Source: Fuchsiella alkaliacetigena
Lineage (GTDB): Bacteria; Bacillota; Halanaerobiia; Halobacteroidales; Acetohalobiaceae
NCBI RefSeq assembly: GCF_023227765.1
Contig: NZ_JALKBZ010000008.1
Span: 20,887-84,886 of the forward strand
Length of the DNA: 64,000 nt
Direction of reading: 5' to 3'
Position numbers and translations under genes: made by a program
In this document: in pieces, positions 35,545 through 44,313 of the stretch
Position numbering within the stretch: the first letter of the stretch is position 1
Layout of the letters: the number at the start of each line of letters is the position of its first letter
Notes under the pieces: model-generated
What the model saw: only the letters and a program-made list of their open reading frames with translations
What the model was told of the DNA's origin: nothing
Database searches by the model: none

Positions 35545-37068
35545 ATGTATAGGTACTTATTTTTTGCTTTATTTGCAGGGATACTGTTGCTAGTAAGCTA
35601 TACTTGCATGAAGAAGGTAAAAACCTTAAATGACTACTTTTTAGGTGATAGAAGCGTTGGCCCTTGGGTTTCGGCCTTTACTTACGGAACTACTTACTTT
35701 TCAGCGGTGGTGTTTATTGGTTATGCGGGACAGATAGGTTGGAACTTTGGTCTTTCTTCATTGTGGATTGCGGTAGGTAATAGTTTAGTAGGAAGCTTAT
35801 TGGCTTGGAAGGTCTTAGCTAAGCGAACTCGAAGAATTACAGATCGTTTGGATAGTATGACTATGCCTGAGTTTTTGGAAAGCAGGTATCAATCGCCGGG
35901 TTTGAAGATTCTATCTTCTTTGGTAATCTTTATTTTCTTAGTACCTTATTCAGCTTCGGTTTATATGGGTCTGAGTTACTTTTTTGAACAGATATTTAAT
36001 ATTCCTTATTTTTGGGCCCTAGGCATAATGGTAGTATTAACTGCTTTATTTTTAATTTTAGGTGGTTACTTAGCAGTTGCAATTACCGATTTCATTCAGG
36101 GAGTCGTGATGGTTTTTGGAGTTTCGATTATGCTTTACTTCTTATTAACTAATCCGCAAGCCGGAGGAGTTACTGGAGTGATAGCTGGCTTAAGAGATAT
36201 TAATCCTGATTTAGGGGGTATGGTGGGCCCGCCGGGCGCGATTCCGCTACTATCTTTGGTAATCCTAACTAGCTTAGGTAGTTGGGGGCTACCGCAGATG
36301 GTGCAGCGCTTTTATACCATTAAGGACGAAAAGTCTATTAAGCCTGCTATGATAGTAGCTACTGCTTTTGCAGTCTTAGTTACTGGGGCTGCTTACTTTT
36401 TAGGTTCTACCACTCAGCTTTTCTTTGAAGCAGTGCCTACAATGGGAGGAGTAGCTAATACCGACCTGTTGATTCCCCAGTTATTGAATAATATAATGCC
36501 GGAAGCAGTCTTATTTTTGCTGTTGTTATTGGTAGTTTCGGCTTCGATGTCCACTCTTTCTTCGCTAGTTTTGGTATCTAGTTCTACTTTAGCTATTGAT
36601 TTATTTAAAGGTTTTATTAAGCCGGATATGTCTGATAAAGCTAGCATGTTACTAATGAGAGGACTATGTTTGGTTTTTGTACTTTTATCCTTTTTTATAG
36701 CTATAGCTAGACCGACTATTATTCTGACCTTAATGGCTATTTCTTGGGGAACTATAGCTGGAGCCTTCTTAGCTCCTTATCTATACGGACTCTATTGGTC
36801 TGGAATGACTAAGGCTGGAGCCTGGAGTGGTTTAATTGGTGGCTTAGTGATTTCTGTTGTTTTATCGCTTTATTTTGGAATGGACTCTCAACATATTCCA
36901 TTGATCGGTTCTTTAGCTATTTTATTACCTTTGGTGATTACTCCTATAGTAAGCCTCTTTACTGCTAACTATAGTGAGGAGCATTTAAAGGAAGTATACG
37001 GAGAGTTATATGATGAGGGTGGTTATAAATTTGATGTTAAAGAGTTGATATTTAATTTTTTGGATTAG
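35545..37068 (+). CDS. Sodium:solute symporter (SSS family), second copy
   Basis: The 507-residue membrane protein has about 13 hydrophobic spans, LNDYFLGDRSVGPWVSAFTYGTTYFSAVVFIGYAG after the first helix, and SMSTLSSLVLVSSSTLAIDL in the central part. It lacks the small accessory gene found before the other symporter in this window. The substrate is unknown; PutP/PanF-like overall. GGGAGGT precedes the ATG. Confidence 0.9.
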   Translation: MYRYLFFALFAGILLLVSYTCMKKVKTLNDYFLGDRSVGPWVSAFTYGTTYFSAVVFIGYAGQIGWNFGLSSLWIAVGNSLVGSLLAWKVLAKRTRRITDRLDSMTMPEFLESRYQSPGLKILSSLVIFIFLVPYSASVYMGLSYFFEQIFNIPYFWALGIMVVLTALFLILGGYLAVAITDFIQGVVMVFGVSIMLYFLLTNPQAGGVTGVIAGLRDINPDLGGMVGPPGAIPLLSLVILTSLGSWGLPQMVQRFYTIKDEKSIKPAMIVATAFAVLVTGAAYFLGSTTQLFFEAVPTMGGVANTDLLIPQLLNNIMPEAVLFLLLLLVVSASMSTLSSLVLVSSSTLAIDLFKGFIKPDMSDKASMLLMRGLCLVFVLLSFFIAIARPTIILTLMAISWGTIAGAFLAPYLYGLYWSGMTKAGAWSGLIGGLVISVVLSLYFGMDSQHIPLIGSLAILLPLVITPIVSLFTANYSEEHLKEVYGELYDEGGYKFDVKELIFNFLD

Positions 37069-37076
37069 GCGCTCAA

Positions 37077-37107
37077 GACCTAACTTTTTAAGTTGGGTCT
37101 TTTTTTG
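37077..37107 (+). terminator. Intrinsic terminator after the second symporter
   Basis: GACCTAACTT, loop TTT, AAGTTGGGTC, then seven T. Confidence 0.92.
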
Positions 37108-37108
37108 T

Positions 37109-37136
37109 TTGAAAAGTGGATTTGCTGTGATATAAT
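37109..37136 (+). promoter_or_regulatory. Promoter of the HD-GYP gene
   Basis: TTGAAA (37109-37114), 16-base spacer, TATAAT (37131-37136). Confidence 0.72.
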
Positions 37137-37178
37137 GATTAAAAGGATTTTAGATAATATAGATTAACTTTGTTTGGA

Positions 37179-37232
37179 AAGGAAGGAGGGTTAAAGCTGG
37201 CTTGGATAACTTTATCAACCAGCTAACCATTC
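37179..37232 (+). promoter_or_regulatory. Hairpin-separated ribosome binding site of the HD-GYP gene
   Basis: The only strong Shine-Dalgarno sequence, GGAAGGAGGG (37181-37190), is 42 bases before the ATG at 37233, and no nearer in-frame start exists (TAA at 37224-37226). Between them lies a hairpin: AGCTGG at 37195-37200 pairs with CCAGCT at 37219-37224, extended by TTG-ATA with TATCAA across loop ACTT. Folding it would bring the ribosome binding site to about 12 bases from the ATG. Confidence 0.55.
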
Positions 37233-38318
37233 ATGAGAAAAGTTCTAGTTGAAGACTTAAAACCAGGAATGCGGGTGGGTAAGACCATCTATTTATCCGA
37301 TGGGAGGGTAATGTTAAATGCAGGTGTAATCCTCAAAAAGTCCTATATTCGGCGTTTAGAAGAACTGAGTATACCTGCCGTTTTTATTGTTGATGAAAGT
37401 CTGCCTAATGTAGAGATACCAGAAGTGATTTCAGACCAGACTAGATTAAAGGCTTCTATGGCCTTAAGAGAGTGTATGGGTAATATAGAATTAGGGAGTC
37501 AGTTAAACGCCCGTAAAGTTAAGCAGGCAGTTAATGATATAGTAGATGAACTAGCCTCCAAACGACACGTAATTATCCATCTGAATGATATTAGAGCCTA
37601 TGATGATTATACCTTTGGTCATTCAGTTAATGTAACCGTTTTATCGATCTTGACAGCAATGAATATGGGTTATAATAAGTTGGAGCTGCGAGATTTAGGG
37701 GTAGGAGCCCTACTTCACGATATAGGTAAAACTTTAATCAGTGAAGAGATTATTTTAAAACCCGGGCCCTTAAATGAGACTGAGTTCAAAGAAGTAAAAA
37801 AACATTGTCAGTTGGGTTATGAGCTAATCAAAGATGCGGAAGGAATTAGTACTTATTCTGCTCACGTAGCCTATCAACACCACGAAAGAAGGAATGGGAC
37901 AGGTTATCCTAGAGGCTTAAAGGAAGAAGAAATACTGGAGTTTGCCCAGATAGTAGCTGTAGCCGATGTTTACGATGCTATTACTACTGACCGAGTCTAT
38001 GCTGAAGCTTTGCCGGCTCATAAAGCTATGCAGACTTTAGAGGAGATGATGCAGGCTGAGTTGAACTCTGATATTACTCAACATTTATTAAGTAATATCG
38101 CCGTTTATCCTATCGGTACCTTAGTAAGATTAAATACTGGTGACTTAGGCTTAGTAGTGGATGTTAATAAGGAAGATCTTTCCGCACCGGTGATTAGGAT
38201 TGTAGAGAATGCAACTGGTAATAGGCCTGAGGAGATAACAGAAGTTGACTTAATGTATAGTGAAGAGGTAGTAGTGGAAAAGGTGATTACTGATTGCGAA
38301 AGAGAGGTTATAAGTTAA
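37233..38318 (+). CDS. HD-GYP domain cyclic-di-GMP phosphodiesterase-like protein
   Basis: The 361-residue protein has the N-terminal part (EDLKPGMRVGKTIYLSDGRVMLNAGV) common to stand-alone HD-GYP proteins. The HD-GYP domain follows at about 125-300: GHSVNVTVLS, LLHDIGKTLI (His161-Asp162), HHERRNGTGYPRGL (GYP near 225), and VADVYDAITTDR. Such proteins hydrolyse cyclic di-GMP or related dinucleotides and influence motility and sporulation decisions. Its ribosome binding site is unusual (see the preceding feature). It is followed closely by a small envelope-protein gene. Confidence 0.92.
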   Translation: MRKVLVEDLKPGMRVGKTIYLSDGRVMLNAGVILKKSYIRRLEELSIPAVFIVDESLPNVEIPEVISDQTRLKASMALRECMGNIELGSQLNARKVKQAVNDIVDELASKRHVIIHLNDIRAYDDYTFGHSVNVTVLSILTAMNMGYNKLELRDLGVGALLHDIGKTLISEEIILKPGPLNETEFKEVKKHCQLGYELIKDAEGISTYSAHVAYQHHERRNGTGYPRGLKEEEILEFAQIVAVADVYDAITTDRVYAEALPAHKAMQTLEEMMQAELNSDITQHLLSNIAVYPIGTLVRLNTGDLGLVVDVNKEDLSAPVIRIVENATGNRPEEITEVDLMYSEEVVVEKVITDCEREVIS

Positions 38319-38336
38319 TATGAGGAGGGACTTAAA

Positions 38337-38882
38337 ATGAAAAAATATTCTTTGGTAGTAGTTTTAATGCTAGTCACTTTATTAATAACTACTAATTTAG
38401 CTTACGGGATGCAGACAGCTAGAGTAAGCACAGGTGAAGGAGCTTTGACCTATAGTGTACAGTTGGCAGATGAAACTGAGGCTTTAAGCTTAGCAGGAGA
38501 CTTTGGATTGAGTGATACCATAGGTTTAAACGGGATTTTTACTTATACAGAGAATGTTAACTATCTGGATTTAAATGCTAAACTAAAATTTATTGAGGAC
38601 TACGATCTCAGCTTAGCTGGTTTAGTAGGCGTACATAGGAATTTTGATGATTCTAGTTTTGAAAGGCAGCTAGGAATGGTAATTACCCATAGATTAAGTC
38701 AGTTTATAAATCTGAATGGAGCTGTAATTACTCAATTAGGAGTAGAGGATAATAGTGTAGGGATTGAATTAGGTATTGATTATGAGGTATTTAGCAATAC
38801 TGAATTGCAGGCTGGTTATCGAAGACTAGCTGGACAAGAAGGCACTGATGGAATTATGCTCGGCTTAAGATCAAGCTTATAA
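38337..38882 (+). CDS. Small predicted outer-membrane beta-barrel protein
   Basis: The 181-residue product has a signal peptide (MKKYSLVVVLMLVTLLITTNLAYG). The mature part is made of regular amphipathic strands with NxxDLNAKLKF-like and ELQAGYRRL-like repeats, suggesting an eight-stranded barrel of OmpW/OmpX size. The C-terminus is Leu rather than Phe. GGAGGG precedes the ATG, 18 bases after the HD-GYP stop, so the two are probably co-transcribed. No exact family was recognised. Confidence 0.6.
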   Translation: MKKYSLVVVLMLVTLLITTNLAYGMQTARVSTGEGALTYSVQLADETEALSLAGDFGLSDTIGLNGIFTYTENVNYLDLNAKLKFIEDYDLSLAGLVGVHRNFDDSSFERQLGMVITHRLSQFINLNGAVITQLGVEDNSVGIELGIDYEVFSNTELQAGYRRLAGQEGTDGIMLGLRSSL

Positions 38883-38926
38883 TTGTTTTTTGGCTAATGG
38901 CTGATAGCTAAAAGGGAGTGGAAGAG

Positions 38927-39061
38927 ATGGATAGCGAATTAGGAACTATAGAATCTGGTTTGCTTACTGCTTTGATTGTGATTTTAGTAGTTTCTTTATT
39001 GCAAGCAGTAGGGGGAGACTTGCAGGTGTTGTTGGATTATTTACAAGGGATTTTAGCTTAA
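38927..39061 (+). CDS. Hypothetical 44-residue single-span membrane peptide
   Basis: The frame MDSELGTIESGLLTALIVILVVSLLQAVGGDLQVLLDYLQGILA has one hydrophobic helix and a good ribosome binding site (AAAGGGAGTG, spacer 6). It lies in the gap before the DUF362 gene. The codons used resemble those of neighbouring genes. Function unknown; it is reminiscent of small pilin-like or toxin-like peptides but lacks their motifs. Confidence 0.5.
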   Translation: MDSELGTIESGLLTALIVILVVSLLQAVGGDLQVLLDYLQGILA

Positions 39062-39113
39062 TTTCATTTATTAACTGTTAACTGCACTTCAAAACGAAGG
39101 GAGACTTAGATAG

Positions 39114-40268
39114 ATGTCTACTGTAGCCGCTATTGATTGTCCCAGGTATGAGGCAGACTTAGTTAAAGAAGCTGTTAGAGAAGCAATAGCTCAGTTAGGC
39201 GGTTGGAAGAGTTGGCTTGAGCCTGGAGATGTAGTCTTAGTTAAGCCTAATTTATTGAGTCCTAAAGCTCCAGAACAGGCAATTACTACTCATCCTTTAG
39301 TTCTTAAGGCGGTATTGGAGCTTTTGCAGGAGCTAGAAGTTACTCCACTAGTAGGAGAAAGCTCCGGGGGATTTATGGCTGAAAAGTCCTTAACTGAAGA
39401 AGCTTTTATTAAAACAGGAGTTAAAGAAGTCTGTGAAGAGCTATCAGTTAAGTTGATTAACTTCGATAGAGTTAAAACTCAAAACTTTACTAATCAAGGA
39501 GAGACTGTAGCCAGCTTTAAGTTACCTGAACTAATAACCGAGGTAGACTTTATAATTTCCTTACCTAAGCTGAAAACCCATAGCTTTACTCTTTTTACTG
39601 GCGCGGTAAAAAATCTATATGGCTTGATTCCCGGCCTGAAAAAGATGGAATACCACCGCATTTTTCCTAATCCGGACCGCTTTGGGGAGTTAATAGTGGA
39701 TCTCTTGGCTACAGTAAAGCCTGACCTGGCAATTATGGATGGAATTATCGGTTTGGCCGGCGATGGTCCGGGTAGTTCCGGGATTCCCTGCAAAGTAGGT
39801 ACTATAATGGCTAGTAGAGATCTAGTAGCACTGGATACAGTAGCTGCTAACTATTTAGGCTATGATGATCAGCAGATATATATTTTGAACTCCGCAGCTC
39901 AGCGAGGCTTAGGTAAAGGTCGCTTAAAAGAAATTGAGCTTTGTGGAGACTTTAAGCCGGCTGATTATCAACAGTATGACCTGCCTTCTAATGCTTGGCT
40001 AGCTTTTTTACCTAATTTTTTATTAAGACCTCTTTCTCATTTCTTAGCTTCCAAACCGCAGATTGAACAAAAAAAATGTGTTAACTGTAGAGTCTGTTTG
40101 GAGAGCTGTCCCCAGTTGATAATTAAAGAGGTAGCTCAAGGAGCAGATTCCTATTTAGAGATCGATGTCGAAGACTGTATCAAGTGTCTCTGTTGTCAAG
40201 AAGTCTGTCCTAACGATGCAATTTCTTTGCAAGAAAGTCTAGTAATTAAGCTGCTGCGAAAACTTTAA
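39114..40268 (+). CDS. DUF362 protein with C-terminal 2x[4Fe-4S] ferredoxin domain
   Basis: The 384-residue protein has a DUF362 domain (about residues 30-260, with VLVKPNLL, GESSGGF, LPKLKTHSFTLFTGAVKNLYGLIPG read in parts, and DGIIGLAGDGPGSSG). A bacterial ferredoxin module follows with CVNCRVCLESCP and CIKCLCCQEVCP. This architecture is common in anaerobes; the reaction is unknown, and a redox or iron-sulfur maintenance role is usually assumed. A GAAGGGAGAC lies before the ATG. Confidence 0.9.
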   Translation: MSTVAAIDCPRYEADLVKEAVREAIAQLGGWKSWLEPGDVVLVKPNLLSPKAPEQAITTHPLVLKAVLELLQELEVTPLVGESSGGFMAEKSLTEEAFIKTGVKEVCEELSVKLINFDRVKTQNFTNQGETVASFKLPELITEVDFIISLPKLKTHSFTLFTGAVKNLYGLIPGLKKMEYHRIFPNPDRFGELIVDLLATVKPDLAIMDGIIGLAGDGPGSSGIPCKVGTIMASRDLVALDTVAANYLGYDDQQIYILNSAAQRGLGKGRLKEIELCGDFKPADYQQYDLPSNAWLAFLPNFLLRPLSHFLASKPQIEQKKCVNCRVCLESCPQLIIKEVAQGADSYLEIDVEDCIKCLCCQEVCPNDAISLQESLVIKLLRKL

Positions 40269-40277
40269 TTTGCTCTT

Positions 40278-40306
40278 TTGACGGCAACGTTAAATTATGG
40301 TATAAT
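40278..40306 (+). promoter_or_regulatory. Promoter of sigH
   Basis: TTGACG (40278-40283), 17 bases, TATAAT (40301-40306). Transcription would start near 40313, which rules out the in-frame GTG at 40312 as the sigH start. Confidence 0.85.
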
Positions 40307-40347
40307 CATAAGTGCTTAAAAAATATAAAAGGGGTGGGGATGAGTTA

Positions 40348-41013
40348 ATGGCTAAGCCTGGAAAAAAGTTTAAAAGCAAGTATGATGATCTGGCTGAACA
40401 GGAAGTAATCGATCTAGCTCAAAACGGGGACAAGCTGGCAGAGGAGTATTTATTGGATACTAATATTGATATTGTATATGCTAAATCAAAGCTCTTTTAT
40501 ATCAAAGGATTGGATAAGGATGATGTGATTCAAGAGGGTCTAGTAGGTCTTTATAAGGCGATTCGTGACTATAAGGAACAGAGAGCAGCTTCTTTTAGAG
40601 GATTTGCTCATCTTTGCGTAAGTAGACAACTTATATCAGCCATTAAGACTGCCAATCGGCAAAAACATATGCCCTTAAATACTTCGACCTCTATCGATAA
40701 AAAGCTGAAGTATTCTAAGGATGATGGTGGTCGAGGTCGAACCTTACTTGATGTACTACCTGATGAAAACAATGACCCCGAAAAAGACCTAATGAATCGC
40801 GAACTGGTTGATGAGGTTACATATGAATTAAAGGGAATGTTGACTGAACTGGAATGGAATGTCTTTAAAAGCTACCTCCAGTCAAAATCTTATAAGGAGA
40901 TTGCCAGCGAGATCGGTAGTAGCGTAAAAACAGTAGATAATGCCCTACAGAGAGCCAGAAGAAAAATCGATGAACTAAGACAAGAACTTCAGGATGACGT
41001 AGTAAATCATTAA
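40348..41013 (+). CDS. sigH: RNA polymerase sigma-H factor (sporulation/transition phase)
   Basis: The 221-residue sigma-70-family protein has region 2 with KSKLFYIKGLDKDDVIQEGLVGLYKAIRDYKE read in parts, FRGFAHLCVSRQLISAIKTANRQKH, and region 4 with LTELEWNVFKSYLQSKSYKEIASEIGSSVKTVDNALQRARRKI in parts. Length and motifs match SigH (Spo0H). The DUF362, comF and flagellar genes around it suggest a transition-state neighbourhood. ATG 40348 follows GGGGTGGGGATG. Confidence 0.92.
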   Translation: MAKPGKKFKSKYDDLAEQEVIDLAQNGDKLAEEYLLDTNIDIVYAKSKLFYIKGLDKDDVIQEGLVGLYKAIRDYKEQRAASFRGFAHLCVSRQLISAIKTANRQKHMPLNTSTSIDKKLKYSKDDGGRGRTLLDVLPDENNDPEKDLMNRELVDEVTYELKGMLTELEWNVFKSYLQSKSYKEIASEIGSSVKTVDNALQRARRKIDELRQELQDDVVNH

Positions 41014-41055
41014 TAACCCCAGTAAAAACAGATTTGAAACTAATTATTATAGTAA

Positions 41056-41096
41056 AGGTTGCCTTCTAGATGTAGTATATGGAGGCAACTTTTTTC
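41056..41096 (+). terminator. Intrinsic terminator after sigH
   Basis: GGTTGCCT and AGGCAAC(T) pair around an 18-base loop, followed by six T. Confidence 0.72.
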
Positions 41097-41104
41097 TTTA
41101 TGAT

Positions 41105-41425
41105 TTAGCTATGAGCTACAATCAAATTCAAAAACTATTTGACGCAGACTAAAATCTGACTAAGTTCTGACTAAACCTTAAAACATAAGATCAAAAACCT
41201 AGAACTATATTAAAATTAAACTGGAATTAAAGTTTTAGGTTTTATTCAGCCCAAGACTACTTCTTCAAGGATTATCATCCTTTCAGGGCGCACCGCAAGG
41301 GTACTAGCTCCGCGTCGCTTCTTCAGGGATTATTATCTCTTCAGGGCGCGTGTCAATTAGTGCTTTCAACAGGTTTTAAGGTTTTATATTTTATTTGTCC
41401 TCTATTATCTATCATTTATCATTTG
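41105..41425. repeat. Composite intergenic repeat, copy R5
   Basis: This repeat of about 320 bases begins with TTAGCTATGAGCTA (the palindrome type seen at 43.4 and 44.9 kb). It continues with AAATTCAAAAACTATTTGAC, AGACTAAAATCTGACTAAG, TTCTGACTAAAC and AAAACATAAGATCAAAA. It ends in TCCTCTATTATCTATCATT, the outer-arm type of R3. In the middle, CTTCTTCA-GGATTAT-TTCAGGGCGC occurs twice (41259 and 41318). The remaining 100 bases before comFA contain no gene. Confidence 0.75.
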
Positions 41426-41526
41426 CTCTAAAACAATGTATCTATAAAATAACAAATCAACTAGAAAAATATGTATTAAATTGACGCGTATGTATAGTTA
41501 ATTAAATAAACATGGAGAGGAACTTA

Positions 41527-43377
41527 ATGAGTAAAAAGGGATTTCGAGTTTATCTTTTATTAACTGAAGAGCAGTTTGAAGTTAGATTTAGCTTTGACCC
41601 TGAGTTTGAGTTGCGGTATTTGGTAAAAGAAAAGGGACTTAGTGATTTTAAAGCTTACTCGTTGACTCAACCCTTGCCTATTGCCTTAGCTAGTTATTTG
41701 CAGCAGTTCTTGGAGTTGCAGGGCCCGCAGTCAAAGTCCAATTCAAGCCAAAAAGACGGTTATCTACAGCGTTTAGCTGGAAGTTTGGGTTTAGCTGAGT
41801 CGGGCCCTACTGAAAGTCTAAGCGACTATTTGCAGGCTGCTCGAGAGCTGTTAAGTTACTATTCCTTAGCTGAACGGGTAGTTTTGCAAGAGATTAACTT
41901 AGAGTCTTCAGCTTCAGTTAAGCTGCCCTCTGCGGCGGAGCGGGCCCGATTTTATAGACTGCTCCAAGGTCGGCTCTTATACTACGAAGAGATTAAGCAG
42001 GCGATAGAGGAAAGTCACTTAGAGCTGAGCAGTTCTCTACTGGCTTTATTGCAAAGCTTAAAGCTGGCCGATAAGCTGGAGTATCGACCTAGTATTGCCT
42101 ATCAGGATCGCAACTACTTAGTCTGTCAACGCTGTGGACAGAGTGCTGAGCTGGTCAAGATGAGCTGTGCTCGCTGTGGCCTGGAGGACTACTACTGTAA
42201 TAACTGCCTTTATATGGGCCAGTCGCGGCTCTGTAGGCCTTTATTTGCTTTTGTAGAGGCTAAGCAGGAGCAGAGTCAAGCTATAGTTACTGAGGTAGAA
42301 CCTTACTTGGAGTTTGAATTAACCGAGGCTCAGGCTGCTGCTAGTCAGGCCTTAGTGGAATTTGTGCAGGGAGCTAAAGAAGAAGCTCTGGTCTGGGCCG
42401 TCTGTGGAGCCGGCAAGACCGAAGTTTCCTTTGGAGCCATAGCCGAAGTGCTCTCCCAAGGTGGCAAGGTATTATTTGCTATTCCGCGTAAAGATCCAGT
42501 AATAGAGTTAGCTCCTCGCTTGGCAGAGAGCTTTCCTGACTTCGAGGTAACAGTACTGCACGGTACTTCCACTGCTAAATACCAAACTGCTCCCCTAACT
42601 ATAGCCACTACTCACCAGTGTTTGCGCTTTATAGATGCCTTTGAGTTAGTAATTTTAGACGAGATGGATGCCTTTCCCTATCAGGGTAGTCAGATGTTGG
42701 AGTTAGCCGTAGAGCGAGCCTGTTCTCCCCAGGGAAAAATTATCTATATGACGGCTACTCCCGGGAATGAACTGCTGGATTTTGAATACGATTTAAAAAA
42801 GGAGCTAATTAAGATTCCCGCTCGTTATCATGGTCATCCAGTACCGGAGCCGGAACTATTAGTCTTAGGTTTAAACTATGAACAAGAGACAGGAGAGGTA
42901 GAGCTGCCTAAGCAGGTGGGGGAGTTAATAGAGAGTTCTATTCAAGAAAGGCGGGCCCAACTTTTTGTTTTTGTACCTACTAAAGAACTAGTTAAAGTGG
43001 TAGGAGAAAGACTGAGAGAGGAACTACCAGTGGTCAACGGCAACTCTTGGGTACAGTACAGTCATTCTCAATCTCCACAACGGGAAGAGATTCGGGAATC
43101 CTTTTCGCAAGGTGAGTATCCTATTTTAGTCTCTACTACTATCATGGAGCGTGGTATTACCGTTCCTAAAGCTGATGTATTAGTTCTTTTTGCTGACTGG
43201 GACTTTGTCTTCGATGCAGCTACTCTAATTCAAATGGCCGGGCGAGCCGGACGTTCTTTGGAGCATCCGACAGGCGAGGTTTACTTTGTGGGGACAGAGA
43301 TTAGCAGGGAAATGAAAGAAGCCCAATGCAGGATTCAAAGTTTGAATCAAGAAGCAAGGGAGAAAGGGTATATTTAG
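41527..43377 (+). CDS. comFA: ComFA, DNA-uptake DEAD/DEAH-box ATPase
   Basis: The 616-residue product has a four-cysteine zinc-finger region (VCQRCGQ ... CARCGLEDYYCNNC; about residues 198-230). The helicase core has Walker A CGAGKTE near 295, DEMD in ILDEMDAFPY near 378, TATPG, and the late motif VI QMAGRAGRS. ComFA drives uptake of transforming DNA across the membrane. The N-terminal region of about 190 residues is longer and more divergent than in Bacillus. ATG 41527 follows GGAGAGG. comFC follows after a palindromic spacer. Confidence 0.9.
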   Translation: MSKKGFRVYLLLTEEQFEVRFSFDPEFELRYLVKEKGLSDFKAYSLTQPLPIALASYLQQFLELQGPQSKSNSSQKDGYLQRLAGSLGLAESGPTESLSDYLQAARELLSYYSLAERVVLQEINLESSASVKLPSAAERARFYRLLQGRLLYYEEIKQAIEESHLELSSSLLALLQSLKLADKLEYRPSIAYQDRNYLVCQRCGQSAELVKMSCARCGLEDYYCNNCLYMGQSRLCRPLFAFVEAKQEQSQAIVTEVEPYLEFELTEAQAAASQALVEFVQGAKEEALVWAVCGAGKTEVSFGAIAEVLSQGGKVLFAIPRKDPVIELAPRLAESFPDFEVTVLHGTSTAKYQTAPLTIATTHQCLRFIDAFELVILDEMDAFPYQGSQMLELAVERACSPQGKIIYMTATPGNELLDFEYDLKKELIKIPARYHGHPVPEPELLVLGLNYEQETGEVELPKQVGELIESSIQERRAQLFVFVPTKELVKVVGERLREELPVVNGNSWVQYSHSQSPQREEIRESFSQGEYPILVSTTIMERGITVPKADVLVLFADWDFVFDAATLIQMAGRAGRSLEHPTGEVYFVGTEISREMKEAQCRIQSLNQEAREKGYI

Positions 43378-43490
43378 CTATGAGCTGTGAGCTATGGGTC
43401 ATGAGCCAGTTCAAAAATATTAAAAGCTTTGATTTTATAGTTTTGAATTTAGCTCACGACTCAAGACACACGACTCATAGCTTATAGAAG
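43377..43490. repeat. Palindromic spacer between comFA and comFC (copy P1)
   Basis: The left arm AGCTATGAGCTGTGAGCTAT plus GGGTCATGAGC faces the right arm GCTCACGACTCAAG plus ACACACGACTCATAGCTTAT. The centre (GTTCAAAAATATTAAAAGCTTT) matches the start of R1. The stem would be about 30 bp with mismatches. Confidence 0.75.
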
Positions 43491-43502
43491 GAGGATCTGC
43501 AA

Positions 43503-44252
43503 ATGGAACTATTAGCTAGCTTAAAAGAGAGCTTATTGGACTTAGTTTACCCGAGACCGGGTTACTGTTTATACTGTCAGGAGAATGAATTAAGACCAGG
43601 TCAGTTTAAGATATGTGAGGAATGCTTACTGGAAATAGATTATATCACTGAAGGTTATTGTCAGAAGTGCGGTAAACTTCTAGCTGAAGTGGAGGTTGAA
43701 GAACAGCTTTGTGCTGACTGTGAGGATCAGAATTATAAATTTAGTCGGGCCCGCGCCGCAGCCACCTACGCCAGTATCGGCGACTATATTTATCAGTTGA
43801 AGTATGAAAAAAAGCAGGCCTTAGCTCAACCTTTAGGAGAAATACTGGGGGTTTGTGCTGTGCAGTTTTATAATCCCCGGGACTTGGATTTGATTATTCC
43901 GGTACCTGTTTCGGCTAAAAAGCTGAAAAAGCGTGGTTTTAACCAGGCTAATTTATTAGCGCAAGAAGTAGCAAAAAAACTGGATTTAGAAGTGAATAAT
44001 GAAGTTTTAAAAAGAGCTGTAGACACCGTTAGTCAGAGTAAACTCTCCCTAGCTGAAAGAAAGGAAAATGTTAAGGATATCTTCTACTGTGAACCTAAAC
44101 AAGTAAAGGAGATTAAAGAGCAAACGTTGCTCTTGGTTGACGATATCTATACTACTGGCTCCACTGCTAATGAGTGTGCTAAGGTGTTATTGAGAGCTGG
44201 AGCAGCCGAAGTTAAGGTGCTAACTTTAGCTACGGGTAGGCAGGAAAACTAG
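43503..44252 (+). CDS. comFC: ComFC family phosphoribosyltransferase-like protein
   Basis: The 249-residue product has an N-terminal double zinc ribbon (CLYCQ ... CEECL, CQKCGK ... CADC). The C-terminal type I PRTase fold carries KKRGFNQANLLAQ and the PRPP loop LLLVDDIYTTGST near residues 208-220. ComFC (GntX) works with ComFA in natural transformation. GAAGGAGG precedes the ATG. It precedes the flagellar yvyF-flgM block, the same order as in Bacillus subtilis. Confidence 0.93.
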   Translation: MELLASLKESLLDLVYPRPGYCLYCQENELRPGQFKICEECLLEIDYITEGYCQKCGKLLAEVEVEEQLCADCEDQNYKFSRARAAATYASIGDYIYQLKYEKKQALAQPLGEILGVCAVQFYNPRDLDLIIPVPVSAKKLKKRGFNQANLLAQEVAKKLDLEVNNEVLKRAVDTVSQSKLSLAERKENVKDIFYCEPKQVKEIKEQTLLLVDDIYTTGSTANECAKVLLRAGAAEVKVLTLATGRQEN

Positions 44253-44313
44253 TTTTTTTTGTAGAATATAGTTAGCAATAGAAATAATTTAAAGAAATAA
44301 GGTGGTGTTAATA

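Noticed and set aside
41255..41350. Possible CRISPR-like short repeats (CTTCTTCA-GGATTAT ... TTCAGGGCGC)
   Set aside because: Only two imperfect copies, unequal spacing and no cas genes; they are internal parts of the composite intergenic repeat.
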